A stretch of DNA of 64,000 bases, from positions 90,828,564 to 90,892,563 of the forward strand of contig CM077166.1 in NCBI GenBank assembly GCA_039583875.1, written 5' to 3'. Position numbers and translations under genes: made by a program. This DNA comes from Platanthera guangdongensis. Its lineage: Eukaryota; Streptophyta; Magnoliopsida; Asparagales; Orchidaceae. Position 1 is the stretch's first letter, and every line of letters starts with the position of its first letter. Under the pieces are notes generated by a model. It saw nothing but the letters and a program-made list of their open reading frames with translations, was not told where the DNA came from and did no database searches. This document shows, one piece after another, positions 46,496 to 56,884 of the stretch.

Positions 46496-47713
46496 CATGA
46501 AAGACTGGGGCATGTAGGGATGGACAAGCTGAAAGCAATGACGGAAAGAAGACTCGTAAGAGGCTTGCCTAGATTGTCATCCTATAGCGATGGTCGGGGG
46601 TGTGCGGGATGTCAGGAGAGTGGAGCCTATGGCTTCATGGTCGACAAAGCACAATCCAGATGTATTGCACCATTGGCGGTTGTCCATTGTGCTCTGGTGG
46701 GACCGACTGTCACGGCCAGTCTTGGAGGCAGCAGGTTCATGCTGATATTGGTTGATGACTATTCTGGGTATACTTGGGTATACTTCATGAAGACGAAGTC
46801 CAGCATGGTACGCTTGTTTGTGGAGTTCAAGAAGCTTGTCGAAGGCCAGCTTGGTCGGAGGATCAAGGTGTTGAGGACAAGTTTCGGTGGTGAGTTTGCC
46901 TCAACCGAGTTCTCACGCTTTTGCAGGAAGTAAGGGATCCGGATGGAGCTTTCTTGTGGACATACTTCACAACAGGGTAGTATTGCAGCTCGGATGATCC
47001 GTTGGTTAACGGAGACCTGCAAGTGTTGGCTTCGGAGTAAAGGCGTTCCGAATGCTCTTTGGGCGGAGGGAATAGCCTGTGCTGCTCATGTCATCAACCG
47101 GATGCCTCTTAGTCCGATCATAATGAAGACTCCTTATGAGCTAATGTTCGGAGTGAAGCCCTCAGTGAAGCACCTTCGGGTGTTTGGATCTACCTGCTAT
47201 ATACACACTCCGGGTGCTCTCAAAACAAAGCTAGTCTTTGTTGGGTATGATGAGCAGAGAAGAAGATGGAGGTGTATGGATCCTGCGACGAAGAAACTCA
47301 TAGTGTCGCGAGACATTGTTTTTGATGAGTTGACGCCGTATTGGGGTAGATCTTATGTGGAGCTAGAGATAAGCAGGTCAGATGGTGGGCTGAAGGAGGC
47401 TGCTGCTAAGGAAGTGGAGTTGCCTGAGTCACCAGGTGCTCCAGGTTGTTCTAGCTCCGGGGCAAAGGCGTCAGAGTCGGTAAGAAGGGGGAGCAAAGCT
47501 CCAGGAACTTTAGACTCGAAGGCGGAAGCTTCCGGTTCAGGAAGCAGGGGGAGCGATGTTCCAGGTAGTTCTTGTTCAAGAGGGGAGTCTTCTGGTTCAG
47601 GTAGCAGGGGGAGCGTTGCTCCAGGTGCTTCTGGTTCCAGTAAGGAGGCGTTTTTTCAGGAAGCAAGGGGAGCATTATTCTGGGTTTGCCCGGGAATGGA
47701 GCTGGTTCAATAG
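46496..47713 (+). pseudogene. D integrase
   Basis: Starts HERLGHVGMDKLKAMTERR with CAGCQESGAYG (HHCC zinc region), then the integrase core. The position of the first catalytic Asp reads VVHCALVGPTV, so that Asp is replaced (Cys-Ala). The second reads RTSFGGEF in place of R-x-D-N-G-G-E, so that Asp is also lost. After a stop at 46931 the frame continues GHTSQQGSIAARMIRWL, where the expected N-G-x-x-E Glu is not preserved. The C-terminal part (FGVKPSVKHLRVFGSTCYIH, FVGYDEQRRRWR) is well kept. A Ser/Gly-rich tail with ~60-bp repeats (47505-47660) ends at a stop at 47711. All three catalytic positions appear changed, so it is inactive. Confidence 0.82.
47505..47660 (+). repeat. ~60-bp tandem repeats encoding Ser/Gly-rich tail of D
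   Basis: Units containing AGCAGGGGGAGCG-N5-CCAGG encode SGSGSRGSxxPGxS, 2-3 copies. Confidence 0.8.
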
Positions 47714-48166
47714 CAGCGGAGGTGGTTAGCCATGATCAGGTTCTTCGGAGATCGAAGAGGATCAGTAAGCCACCAGCTCGATATTGTGAAGGGAGCACGG
47801 CGGACTTGGTCCCGTGTTTCCTTGTTAGCCCTCAGGTCGAGCAAGGTACTTCTGGCTGTGATGACCCCACTAGAATCAAGGAGGTGGTTGACACCAAGTC
47901 TGAAGAGGTGACTTCTCTCAGAGGCAACAAGGCTTGGGCTTCTGGGTCCAAGGAAGTTGGTGATACTCCTGTGATGCATGAGTGGAGGTTGAAGCTGAAG
48001 AAGGCAGAGGGAAGCATGGCTCCTTTTAGGAGATGCTGGAGGGCTCCCTCATGGTCCATGATATGCGGGGCGAGGACTATGTCTTGGACATCTCTTCGTA
48101 GATGCTATCGGAAGGACCAAGTGCAAGGTTACGGGAGCTGCTGGAGTTATTCACCACTTCTCACTT
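47714..48166 (+). pseudogene. D post-integrase remnant (RT and RNase H deleted)
   Basis: After a stop at the end of the integrase tail, the other frame holds RRSKRISKPPARYCEG, the basic segment normally found just before RT in copia pol. The RT and RNase H that should follow (over 1.5 kb) are absent. Only about 350 bp of unrecognised sequence remain before the polypurine tract. Confidence 0.7.
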
Positions 48167-48176
48167 CAAGGGGGAG
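48167..48176 (+). other. D polypurine tract
   Basis: AAGGGGGAG immediately before the 3' LTR TG. Primer for plus-strand synthesis. Confidence 0.88.
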
Positions 48177-50041
48177 TGTTGAATTCTGTGAAGTGAAAGT
48201 GGGTGAATGGAAGGCTTGGGAAACCTATCTGCGCGGACTACGCGGACTGGGTTGGCGGACTGCTAGGTCGGCAGGGATGTTGCAGGCGGTTTGCTCTGTG
48301 GCGGCCTGGGCGGTCTGTTCGCGCGGACTACGCGGACAGCAGCGGCGGTCTGACAGGCCAGTGTATGCTCAGCAGGCGGTTTACTCCAAGGAAGTAACCG
48401 GGCGGATAGGAATGTTATCCGCGGAGTCCGGCTTGAAGCGGACTGAAGAACTGGAGCTCGGCAGACCGGTTTGGCAGATGCCTTGGTCTTGCTCTAGTGA
48501 AGCGGCAAGTGGAAGCCGCGGAGACCGCCGGTCAGCGCGGACAGGAACTGGAGGTCGCCTGGTATGGCGGGCTAGATCCAGTGTCCGCCAGTAAGTGCGG
48601 ACTGGCCCTTGTGGCCAGCGGACTGGACTTGGTGGGAACTGAACCAAGTCCAGGATGGCTCAGTCCGGGGAGATCGTGCAGTGGAGCGCGGGCTGGTTTC
48701 TCAGTCCGCCAAGCGTAGTAGAAGTGCAGTTGCCTTGTTTGCTAGCTTGGGGAAATGCGGACTGGAGAATTGCTTGTGCAGGAGCGTGCGGACGGGAGCC
48801 AGAGTCCGCTAAGTCCGGTTGAGCCTTGTGATGAGGTTATGGACTCAGGGAAGCAGACTGGAGTTCGCTGTGTACGCGGACTGGATCGGCATGTCCGCTG
48901 AGTCCGGCAATGCCTTGGTGATTAGGCAATGGACTAGGGATATGCGGACGGTAGCCGGGTGTCCGCTGAGTCCGGCAGGTGCCTTGATGGCGAGGCTGCG
49001 GGCTCGGGTTTTGCGGGCTGATGCCTTGTCCGCAGAATGGCGGACACGGCTATTGTGGAGTCCGGCTGTTGTCCTGGCTTGGTCTCTGGCGGCAAGGCGG
49101 GCTGGATATTGGAGTCCGGCCTTGGAGAAGCTGGGGCGGACTGGCTATCTGCACAGGAGCGGCGAACTGGAATGTGTGTCCGCGGGCTGGCGGACACACT
49201 ATGTTCTTGCTGCGGGTTGTGGCGGTGATCCTATCGGCTAGGGCGGTGACCATACTCATCGCCGTGCCTATAAATAGGACCCATGTCACATCAGGAAAAA
49301 CAGGAACCTAGACCGAAGTAAGTGAACAGTAATTGAGCTCGCGTAAGTTGCTGCGGTCTGGACTTTGTGTCCGCGCGGATTGAGAGTTGACCCGGTTGTG
49401 CTGTGCAGGTTGTGCGGATAGCGCTGGAAAGCCAGGACTTGGCTCTGATTGCGGTCAGGGACAGTGCGGACTCTGCGGTTAAGCAACAGGAGGTAAACAG
49501 CAGGTCGCGGATAGCGACCAAGCGGTCTTCTCTTTGGCGACTTGGTTCGGGGTTCAGGAAGTCGCCTGCTTCAGGCAGACTGTTCCATTCGGTGACGCAG
49601 CTTGTGCGGTCTGGTGGCGTGCAGACCGGCGGTGAAGAGCTAAGCATTGGAGTAAGGGTGAGTCCGCGCGGCTTGGGTTGCGGTCTGGCGACCTGGCGGA
49701 CTGGGCGGACTCCACAGCAGTAGGTCGGCGGCTTGTTGATTGAGTCCGCGCGGCTTGTTTTTTGTTCTTGTCTTTGTAACTGTCTCTGCTCTCCCGGTGT
49801 TGGGTTTTGTTGAAGCATGTCTCGCCATGTATGTCTCGCCTTGTAAAGAAGTTTGCTCTTGATCAATAAAGAAGCTTGTGCTACATGTGTTGCTGGTTGT
49901 TACTGCTTTATTGAGATAACCCCTGCTAACTCCACGATCCGGGAAGACTTTCAACATTATAAGTGGGCGTATTCTCCCTCGGTTTGTTGAGTTTTCAACA
50001 GGGTATCCAAGGGGGCGTCTGCGGTTTGTTGAATTTTAACA
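48177..50041 (+). mobile_element. D 3' LTR
   Basis: Same length as the 5' LTR, with about 30 differences counted by eye. The GCGGAC array is at 48223-49755 and the TATA box near 49269. It ends TTTTAACA, then TSD AAACC. Confidence 0.95.
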
Positions 50042-50328
50042 AAACCCAACTCCTGGACTATGGGTTCAACTTAAATAATTCAACTCTCTTATATGATAAC
50101 ACAAGTGCTATATCCATAGCACAAAATCCAGTCCACCACACTACCACTAAGCATATAGACATTAGGCATCATTTCATTAGAGAGTCTGTAGACAAAAATA
50201 AAATTAAACTTGTCTATATCTACACTGATTTACAAAGAGCAAATATTTTCACCAAACACCTGGATGAAAGAAATCACGTGTTCTTTATAAATCAGCTTGC
50301 AATGATAAATGAAGAAGCTTTAATTTAA
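50042..50328 (+). pseudogene. A RNase H, C-terminal part (resumes after D)
   Basis: KTQLLDYGFNLNNSTLLYDN continues the QMLWIQT block at 43980 once D and one AAACC are removed. Then ISIAQNPVHHTTTKHIDIRH and the conserved HFIRESV and ANIFTKHLD motifs of copia RNase H/C-terminus follow. It ends at TAA 50328. Confidence 0.93.
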
Positions 50329-50338
50329 TTTCTGTCTA

Positions 50339-50640
50339 TGGTCGACAAATTTTTCAAAGTTTGTCGAACGGATATCGACAAACAGAGAAAAGTTCAATAG
50401 ATATTCATCGAATGGAGATCGACAAACTCTCTGTGAGTGAAGTTATTTTCGTCAAACGGAGATCGACAAATCTGCTTCAGAAAATTTTCGTCGAACGGAG
50501 CTCGACGAAATATTTTCAAATCTTCAGACTAAGATCGACGAATTTTTTAACTATAAAATATTTCGTCAAACTCAGATCGAAGAATTCTTTATTATTTGCT
50601 GAACGGAGTCTGTCGATTCATATTCTGAAAAATCCTATAA
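50339..50640. repeat. TCGTCGAAC-type array between pol and env-like gene of A
   Basis: Around twelve sites such as TTTGTCGAACGGATATCGACAAA (TTTGTCGAAC and ATCGACAAA arms), TTCGTCGAACGGAG and CTCGACGAAA occur in 300 bp. Here many arms carry TTTGTCGA/TCGACAAA in place of TCGTCGA. It lies in the spacer before the env-like ATG. Confidence 0.88.
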
Positions 50641-50718
50641 CTAGGTTTTTCTTCGACCTCTGTCCCGTGCTTTCAGTTCCATTGCACTTGATCTCTCTTG
50701 TTTGTTGCAGACGCACTC

Positions 50719-53666
50719 ATGGAGATTCCTGTAGGCAGTCTTGGAGCCATGAAGTTTGATACTGGATTTGATTTATATTTTGAGTCGTTTCAACACTCGG
50801 ATCCTATCTTCCTGGACATTCTGAAATTGCTTGAAGATCAGTAGTTGAAGAATTTGATGACCATTAGAATCAAGATACTCGGTGCAGAGATCAGGGAATG
50901 GGTCTACACTTCCTCCACCACAGATGAAAACACCATGACAGGCATAATTTCGGGTAATGAAGTCTCTCTTACCCCCACCGTCCTGACTGAGATTTTTGGA
51001 TAAACTAATGGTGAAGCAGAGTTGGAGATTGAAAATGAGGAATTTGATGAAATGTTAAATAAAATGGGTTATTCTGGAGAAACCCCCAACAAGTTGCTAA
51101 AGAAACACTTATCTGCTGAATATAAGTTTCTAGTAGATGTTGTGGGAAAGGTGCTGCTGGGTAAGCACACAGCCCATGATTACACCACTAGGCATCAATT
51201 TCAGGTGATGTGTGCTGTGGTGAATAAGAAGCTTGTAAATTGGGCTAAGATTTTGTTCGAGCTGATTAGGAAAAAGAACACCAAGAAGGAGTTGTGTTTT
51301 GGAAGGATTCTTGGAATCTTCCTTGAGAAAAAGGCTTCTGAATCCCTGGTCACACCGACTATATTAATTAATGCCTCCAAGAGACTCACTTGTGCCCTCT
51401 TTGGCAGGTGGGATAGGAGCATCACCAAGACATCCAAGGCTTCTTCCTCTTCCTCCAGGCCTTCTGAGTGTACAAGGGCTTCTCCAGCCACTCCCTACCC
51501 TGTTAAAGAAGCTCCATCTTCCCTTCCACCACCTCCCTCTATCCAAAGTCATCCCCAGATAGTACACCAACTCCACTCACCAGTTCATACCACAGTCCAC
51601 ACTCCTACACCTTCATCATCCCAGTACATCCATTATAAACACATATTCACTTTCATACCTCACCTCCATCTCAACATGGTACACCAATTCCATCACAACC
51701 TGCTACACAAATTCCATCACCACATGGTACACCAATTCCATCACCACCCTCATCTCCTCTACCACCACATTTGGCTGACAGTTCCATCTCCAATCTGTCA
51801 TCCCTACCATCATTCAATCTGCTTTCATCCCCCCTTCATACTCCTTCTTCCCCAGATGAACCCATGCAACACTTTCCACCCCCTCCCCAACCATCATCTT
51901 CCATCCACCCTTCTGTATCCACTGAGACACCTCCTGCATTCCTGCCACTAGACCCCTCCATCATTCCACCACTTCTAGCACTTCTCACTCCCCTCCTCAA
52001 AACCCTCATAGCAGAGGCTATTTCACCTCTTTATACCTCCATCTCCTCCCTTGCTGCTCAAATCTCTGCTCTCTCCATCCCTCCTTCTTCAGTCAGGGGC
52101 CTGGCTCCAGTATCCACCGAAACCAAGCAGGGAGAGATACTCTGTGAAGAATTAGCAGCAACAGCAGATATAGAAGCAGCAGCAGCAACAACAATAGTAG
52201 AAGAAGTAGCAGCAGCAGCATTAGTAGCAAAAGAAGCAGCAGCAGAAGCAGTAGTAGCAGAAGAAGCAAAAGCAGAAGTAGAAGCTGATTATTTATTTGA
52301 TCTAATTAATTTTATTGAATCTGATATGGATCTGGATGAGATAATCATAGATGAAATAAAGACTGTTGGTGATTATATTATAAATTACACAGTAGATATT
52401 TTGAAATTATTGAATATTTTTGATACAGTTCACTTGAACTCTCTTCTAGAATACTGCATAAAGCCATCCATGGCTATAGTTCCCTATACCTCCCCAATAA
52501 GCCCCAAAGTTGCCAAGTAACTTAAGGCTAGTTTTGCTATTACAGAGGCTCCTGTTATTCCATCTCCACCAAGAGCTGATTCCTGTATTACTTCATCCCC
52601 TCCCAAAGTCATCTCAGCTCTAACATTCATTATGGATGACAGCCCCATACCTGATCTTGATGAGTTGATCATGGTTGATATTGAAGAAGAGAATAAATCA
52701 GTTGCTGAAAGCACTGATGTACTCAATTCTCCAGCTCCAGCTCCAGCTCTTCCTCCTGCTCCTCATTAGGATGAACAACTATTGATATCTGCAGAAGCAT
52801 TGAAAGTGATTAATGCTTTATATGATAATCCACAGGACTCTTCAGATGATGATTATGAAGAGGATTCAGATGAAAGTCCATCTTCTAAGAAAAAGAAACT
52901 TTCTAAGAAGAGGAAAGCTCCTCCACCTCCTGCTCCAAAGCCAAACCCGACACATGACACTTCATACTATATTCTTCAGAATATTACTCTATATAATGGC
53001 ATGCCAGCTTGGATGTGGCTGTCCAAGAATCAACAGAAAGAAAGGAAGAAAAGCAGGAAGTATTCACCTCCTCCACAGAGATATAGGAAAGACCCTCCTC
53101 CTCCCCCTCCACCTGCTGCTGGTGCTTCAGGCTCTTCATCTCAAAGGACTACCCAGTATAAAACCTATCAGAGGTATCAGGGTAGATCCTCCTCCTCTTT
53201 TGGAAGCACCCAACACAGGCACTACTCCTCAGGCAAGCAGTAACAACATCAACATCAACAGCAACATCTACAACAAACTACTGAACATCAAAAGGGTGAA
53301 AGACAAAAGAGACCTGCATCTCATCCTGTACCTTTTGAGGACCCAGAAATAGCTATAACTGCAAAGATGGTCAGGTTCCAAGAATTAGTTGGCCTATCTA
53401 TGAACAACAAAGCCAAAGCTGAGGGAAAGGATCCCTCTCAATACTCTACAATGTACAACTATAGGAAGGAGGAACTTAATAGGTTTGCCAAAGCTAACAA
53501 ATATTTTAATGTTTATGACTATATGAAATTACATCCAAAAGTTGTGCTGCCAAGGGCCACTTTCCTGAATAATATTGGAGCTGCTGATATGACAATGACA
53601 ATGACTCAAGCAACCAATCCAAACATGGAAATCAAGTTTACACAGCCTAGTGATAAAGCTAAATAG
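50719..53666 (+). pseudogene. A env-like ORF of Sirevirus type
   Basis: ATG 50719 starts MEIPVGSLGAMKFDTGFDLY. Stops at about 50842 and 51001 are followed by MEIENEEFDEMLNKMGYSGE and VGKVLLGKHTAHDYTTRHQF. This resembles the conserved N-terminal domain of plant env-like or transposon-associated ORFs. A Pro/Ser-rich region follows and the frame shifts between about 51600 and 51770. Next come SIIPPLLALLTPLLKTLIAE, an Ala/Glu/Val-rich GCA/GTA codon repeat (52150-52290), acidic segments, a Lys-rich basic patch (SSKKKKLSKKRK) and a C-terminal domain (KMVRFQELVGLSMNNKAKAE, YDYMKLHPKVVLPRATF). Further stops lie at about 52518, 52767 and 53241. No signal peptide or clear transmembrane helix was seen, so an envelope role is unsupported. 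Confidence 0.78.
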
Positions 53667-53875
53667 GTTAAGCAAAAAGAGCCAAAGCAGAAGAAATGAA
53701 TTTTAACTGCTTATTCTGTCTATTGTTTTAAACAGGTTATTTATTTCATGATACAAATCTCTTTGTATATATATATATCTACTATATATTTTAAGGTTTT
53801 CTGCCAGATATATTTTTCTTACTTTATAAATATTATGTGTCTATAATTAGTGACCTCACCCTAATAGGGGGTGAT
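53667..53875 (+). other. A 3' untranslated region and polypurine tract
   Basis: T-rich spacer with a short TATATATATA run. ATAGGGGGTGAT (53863-53875) directly before the LTR is the probable polypurine tract. Confidence 0.7.
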
Positions 53876-55560
53876 TGTTGGATCCCTAGTTGGATTTGGG
53901 CTAGGTTCACTAAACTAGGATTATTGACCCACCTTATATAGTAAGGGTCATGTCTGTGTCCTAGAGTCTAGGCCATGTCCTTAGAGTCAACATTGCATGG
54001 ACCAGCCAACAACAGACTGCAAAAGACTCAAGACTTAGAGAAAAATCAGTTTCAGGAAAGTGTGTTCGACGTTCGTCGAACTCAGCTCGACGAAAGTCGT
54101 GCTCAGCTCGACGAACTCAGAGACAATTCTCTGAGTTGAGCTCGACGATCTTGGATCTCAGGTCGACGATTTCTTGATGCTCAACTTCAACATTCTAAGT
54201 CCAAAAACATTTCTCTGAACTCCAGTCGATGAAGTTAGATTATTAGCTCGACGATCTTAGTGCACAGAATTGGAAAGTGTTTATCAAGTAGCAGTTAGCA
54301 GTTCTCAGGTAGACGATCTTGGATCTCAGGTCGACGAACAACAATTATCTTGTTGACAAACATGACTTCTCAGCTTGACGAACTCTGGACCCAGGTCGAC
54401 GAAATCTATTCTTTGCTCGACGTTTTCTGTGTAGTTCATACTTAGATTTTTCCTTCTTTCTATCCTTATTTTATTGCAGTAATTCATGAGTAATCAATGC
54501 TTAATATTCTCTGAATATTACCGTTAGCAGCACCATTGATTATGGCATTCATCAGGATTATTACTTGTCATTTTCAATAGGACAGTTGGGGAAATCAATT
54601 AATGCAGACATTGTCAAGGCCGTTAGCAATCAATGCAGGAAGGAATTCAAAAATTCTAAGGAAAATTTCATAGAAAATATAAAAGGGATTTCTTCCTCCT
54701 TCTAAAAAACACAGAAAGAGATAGCAAGATATAGCAAGTAATACAGAGAGCAATAACACAGTAATAGAGGTAAGAAACAAGAAACCCAGACCAGAGAAAT
54801 AATAGCAAGGCATACAGAGAAGATCATAAACAACAACATTCTCATTCTTCTCTATGTTGAAAACAATTTTGTTTTCACCTTGACACTGCTGAAGAAGAAG
54901 AAGAACATCCATACAAATCAAGAGTCTTCTTCATTCTTCATTTCAGGATTCTTCAAGGAAAATAAAGCTCTATCACTCAAGAAGTTCCTGAAACTCTTCT
55001 GGTCAAAGTTAAAGATTGAAGACCTACTCACCCTGAAGCAAAGCTCTATCTTCCTGAACAACTCAATAATTCAGGGGGAGCTTTGTTAACATCAAAGATC
55101 CACTAGTCTTCTCAGTTGTATTTGAGAAAGAGAAGACACCATCATTCTCTCACCCCTCACTGTATAAAGGGTTCTTTAACTCCCTTCAAAATTTATTCCT
55201 TGGTTGCAAGTCACCTGATCAAAAGACTTGGGTTGGTTTTTTAGCACCTGATCAAAAGATCATTGGTGGCAGTCACCTTATCAAAACTTGTTAGTGGATT
55301 CCTACAATGGTGGTAGAAGAGTGGATGTACCTAGGTTGGGGAACCACTATAAAAATTCTTGTGTTGTCTGGTTGCCCTCTTTCCTTTTTATTCTTGCTGT
55401 GCCTGTGTTAGTTAGATTAATTTTTGCTATGGCTGTGGTAGATTAGTGTATCTTAGGATTTCAGTTTTATTTACAGCAAAAAGTTTTAAAGATTTAAAAA
55501 ATACTCTATTCACGCACCCTCGCCCCCTCTAGAGTATTTTAGGTCTAACCCTCTCTTTCA
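53876..55560 (+). mobile_element. A 3' LTR (1,685 bp)
   Basis: Direct repeat of 19350-21036. Palindrome array at 54060-54430, TATAAAAG near 54682, and the C-tract hairpin at 55498-55540 with an 11-bp perfect stem. It ends CTCTTTCA, then CCTTC (target duplication). Confidence 0.94.
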
Positions 55561-56862
55561 CCTTCCCTCATAAAGTAAATCATCCATTACAACAATAGGA
55601 AAATCGTCACTCTCAGGCTCCTCATATGACTCGAAAACAATCTCGTTTGGTGCAATCGTAGGCTCTATCGTGACGGGGATCGTAGCCTAGAGAGCGCACT
55701 CAATAATTGGGTGATCAGACATAACACTTGTAGAGCATGTAATAGGCAACAAGATACTCTTACAAATCGTACAACTATCATCTCATACATCATCTTGCAA
55801 ATCAGTAGGTATCCCATCAATGTCAGAATCATCAGAATTGTCGAGCACTATCGTACATGACAGAACACTCTGATCTAGCTGTCATCCTCAGAATCAAGAG
55901 ATACCATAACTACATCAGAATCCTTAGGGGTATCATACACAATCTTAGGAGGCTCAGTCGTCGAAGCTAAAGGATCCAAAGCCGTAGTAGTAACATCATT
56001 CGAGTCTAGAGTATAGGGCCTAAACTTCTAATTTTCCCAAAAGATGGAAAGTGGCACACTTTGGGTAGTCCTATCTTTGTGGGGAAAGTCTCTAGCCTGA
56101 GGCATATGGTCACTCCTATAAGTAGATATGGTTCTAATACCAAAACTATACTCTCTCACGATTGTGGTGATATTAGTACGGAGGTAGGCAGATCAAATTG
56201 ATAAGTGAGAAGTCTATGCATTTGCGGCCAAGCGTATTGATAACAACCCACACAACGCTCTTCATTTAGCCAAAACACCTGTACTTGACCTACTAACCTC
56301 ACTCAGTCGACGATAACCTTTTGGTGGTCATCCCATTCGTGACAATCAAAATAAATTTTCATTCCCTTAAGCCAATCCCTAAAAATTTTAGAATTCCCAT
56401 AACCATCATAAGTGGCTGACTCTCTTCTAGTTCGGGGACGATTGGTATTCCTCTGGTATGTAGGACAGACTAGGGTGTGATTAGACATAACTCTAGCATA
56501 CAAATAGTCTAATCGGGAAACATAAACATCATGGGCCATATCTAGTGGGGACAGGACAAAAAAACCTATCGGGAGCTTGTGCGCATACAAATAAGAGTGA
56601 TTCTAACCAAATAAAATTATAACATATGGATTTGTTCCCGCTTAATAAGTAAGGTAATAAATATATATTTTTGATTTTCTTTATGAAAATAAATAGGTGA
56701 TTATTAAAAAAAATTTATTTTTTGCAGAAAATAAAGGTTTTAGGCGCTTATTTGCAAACCAAAAATTAAAAAATTATTTTATTATTTTGCACAATGTATC
56801 GTGCTTGTCCGTGTCAGCTTTCTAAAAAAAGGGTAGGATGACAATTAGGAAATTTACACAAA
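55561..56862 (-). pseudogene. E gag and acidic spacer
   Basis: On minus from 56590: YAHKLPIGFFVLSPLDMAHD, then the gypsy Gag core YDGYGNSKIFRDWLKGMKIY, FDCHEWDDHQKVIVD and, after a stop and frame change, LVGQVQVFWLNEERCVG and YAWPQMHRLLTYQFDLPTS. This matches the Retrotrans_gag layout. Downstream is an acidic Asp/Ser-rich stretch (about 56030-55561; DSDVVMVSLDSEDDS, ESYEEPESDDFPIVVMDD) that continues across A to 19344. Multiple stops. Gag would build the particle. No enzyme domain is seen. Confidence 0.65.
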
Positions 56863-56878
56863 CCTCCCTCTGATACCA
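56863..56878 (-). other. E primer-binding site (initiator Met tRNA type)
   Basis: Minus-strand TGGTATCAGAGGGAGG, 6 nt from the presumed LTR end (56885). Confidence 0.85.
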
Positions 56879-56884
56879 AATTCA

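Larger units (their letters stand above)
43984..50041 (+). mobile_element. D: non-autonomous Ty1/copia element lacking protease and RT/RNase H
   Basis: Two 1,865-bp LTRs (43984-45848 and 48177-50041) run TGTTGAATTC to GAATTTTAACA, with perfect TSD AAACC (43979-43983 and 50042-50046). A PBS follows the 5' LTR and a polypurine tract precedes the 3' LTR. The internal 2.3 kb holds gag fused to integrase. By eye the LTRs differ at about 30 positions (~1.6%), mainly C/T and G/A, so D is among the younger insertions. Confidence 0.95.
19350..55560 (+). mobile_element. A: Sirevirus-type Ty1/copia element with env-like ORF (interrupted by B and D)
   Basis: LTRs at 19350-21036 and 53876-55560 (TGTTGGATCCC start). 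The TSD is CCATC (19345-19349) versus CCTTC (55561-55565), one mismatch. Removing B and D leaves about 12.3 kb in the order LTR, iMet PBS, gag with zinc knuckle, protease, integrase, RT, RNase H, env-like ORF, LTR. Integrase before RT marks Ty1/copia, and a long ORF after pol marks the Sirevirus (SIRE1-like) lineage. Every coding block has stops or frameshifts. Confidence 0.93.

Noticed and set aside
51600..51951. His/Pro-rich extension (VHQFHHNL-type repeats) as a metal-binding domain
   Set aside because: It is the wrong frame of a CCA/CAT-rich stretch in the env-like ORF. The real frame continues from 51771.
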